14,437 bases of DNA from Proteiniphilum sp. Lineage in GTDB: Bacteria; Bacteroidota; Bacteroidia; Bacteroidales; Dysgonomonadaceae. Made by a program: the position numbers and the translations under genes. Shown here one piece after another: positions 14,065-14,437 of this stretch (position 1 is the stretch's first letter; each line of letters opens with the position of its first letter). Location: assembly GCA_031255275.1 (NCBI GenBank), contig JAIRSV010000098.1, positions 1 to 14,437 on the forward strand, written 5' to 3'. A model generated the notes under the pieces. The model made no database searches. It was not told where the DNA came from and worked only from the letters and a program-made list of their open reading frames with translations.

Positions 14065-14198
14065 ATATTTCAAGAAACATCAATACACAAAAAACGATCA
14101 ACAGATACGGCACTTTCGCCACCTCTTTTTTTGCAGGAAAGAGCTTGAAAGAAGTAGAGATGACTTACAAAATAATAACAGAATAAAATAATAACAGA
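14065..14198. other. Spacer between radical SAM and ATP-grasp genes
   Basis: This 134-bp AT-rich gap lacks a convincing terminator; GGC-ACTTTC-GCC with a downstream T7 run (about 14108-14132) has only a three-base stem. It contains an eight-codon open frame (14160-14186, MTYKIITE) preceded by a purine-rich stretch, which might be a leader peptide or chance. Readthrough from the radical SAM gene seems likely. Confidence 0.4.
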
Positions 14199-14200
14199 AT
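14169..14200 (+). repeat. Exact 16-bp tandem duplication at the ATP-grasp start
   Basis: AAAATAATAACAGAAT occurs twice in tandem (14169-14184, 14185-14200). The last two bases of the second copy are the AT of the ATG start codon. In the first copy the corresponding AT is followed by A, so only the second makes a start. Confidence 0.85.
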
Positions 14201-14437
14201 GGAAGAAAAAAAGCAAAAGCGACTCTTGCTGCTGGGAGGAATACATTACCTGATAGCCATTATCAAAACCGCCCACAGACTGGGTTACTATGTGATAACC
14301 TGCGACTATCTGCCCGATAACATCGCACACAAATACTCGGATGAATACTGCAATCTGAGCATTATGGACAAAGAAGCCGTATTGCAACTCGCCATCGAAA
14401 AACGAATAGACGGCATACTCTCGTTTGCCGTAAATCC
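14199..14437 (+). CDS. ATP-grasp domain protein, N-terminal part (cut by window edge)
   Basis: Only the first 79 codons are present. The protein begins MEEKKQKRLLLLGGIHYLIAI, a nucleotide-fold pre-ATP-grasp domain with GG in the first turn, followed by RLGYYVITCDYLPDNIAHKYSDEYCNLSIMDKEAVLQLAIEKRIDGILSFAVN. This pattern (GYYVITCDYLPDN, AHKYSDEY, DGILSF) is typical of carbamoyl-phosphate-synthase-like ATP-grasp ligases found in Bacteroidales surface-polysaccharide and other biosynthetic loci. Such ligases join a carboxylate to an amine, thiol or similar nucleophile through an acyl phosphate; the substrate here is unknown. The catalytic ATP-binding domain lies outside the window. The start ATG is formed at the end of a 16-bp duplication. 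Confidence 0.8.
   Translation, partial: MEEKKQKRLLLLGGIHYLIAIIKTAHRLGYYVITCDYLPDNIAHKYSDEYCNLSIMDKEAVLQLAIEKRIDGILSFAVN

Noticed and set aside
14108..14132. Terminator after the SPL-like radical SAM gene
   Set aside because: The stem is only three base pairs (GGC/GCC) before the T run, too weak to call.

Overview
The window looks like chromosomal DNA of a Bacteroidales bacterium (phylum Bacteroidota). The evidence is: a six-S1-domain ribosomal protein S1 of Bacteroidota type; promoter candidates of the Bacteroidota form (TTTG about 20 bp upstream of TAnnTTTG) rather than E. coli -35/-10 boxes; starts with little or no Shine-Dalgarno; a lipoprotein plus GH127-type glycoside operon; and intergenic repeats of the CAACTTTC kind. 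Coding DNA is fairly GC-rich and intergenic DNA is locally AT-rich. I cannot fix the genus.

Layout. 1-470 is a non-coding leader packed with hairpins and short repeats, ending in a good promoter (380-410). 471-2828 is rpsA with an unusual, roughly 190-residue Ala/Glu/Val/Lys-rich C-terminal tail, closed by a clear terminator. 2991-4028 is a YhcC-type radical SAM protein whose end runs 86 bp into the convergent lplA (3943-4698, minus). lplA is coupled by a GTGA overlap to a LacI-family regulator (4695-5768, minus). A 386-bp divergent intergenic region separates the regulator from a two-gene operon: a large lipoprotein of the DUF4965/DUF1793 'glutaminase-like' family (6155-8713) and a DUF1680/GH127-type beta-L-arabinofuranosidase-like enzyme (8710-10770), joined by an ATGA overlap. 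There is no SusC/SusD pair next to them.

Downstream is a non-coding stretch with ten near-identical copies, plus one decayed copy, of a contiguous 20-bp unit (10921-11140). The decayed copy supplies the stop codon of plsC (11128-11925, minus; 1-acylglycerol-3-phosphate acyltransferase). Then come a small three-helix membrane protein (12199-12483), a strong terminator, a C-rich tract with G-quadruplex potential on the minus strand, a probable promoter, an SPL-like radical SAM protein (12853-14064) and the start of an ATP-grasp protein cut by the window edge (14199-14437).

How they fit together. The left part and plsC are housekeeping (translation, lipoylation, phospholipid synthesis). The LacI regulator and the divergent lipoprotein/GH127 pair look like a small carbohydrate-processing regulon. 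The radical SAM and ATP-grasp genes look like the first genes of a biosynthetic locus that continues past the right edge. The best candidates for something new are the 20-bp array, the S1 tail, and the radical SAM/ATP-grasp locus; none is proven by this sequence alone.
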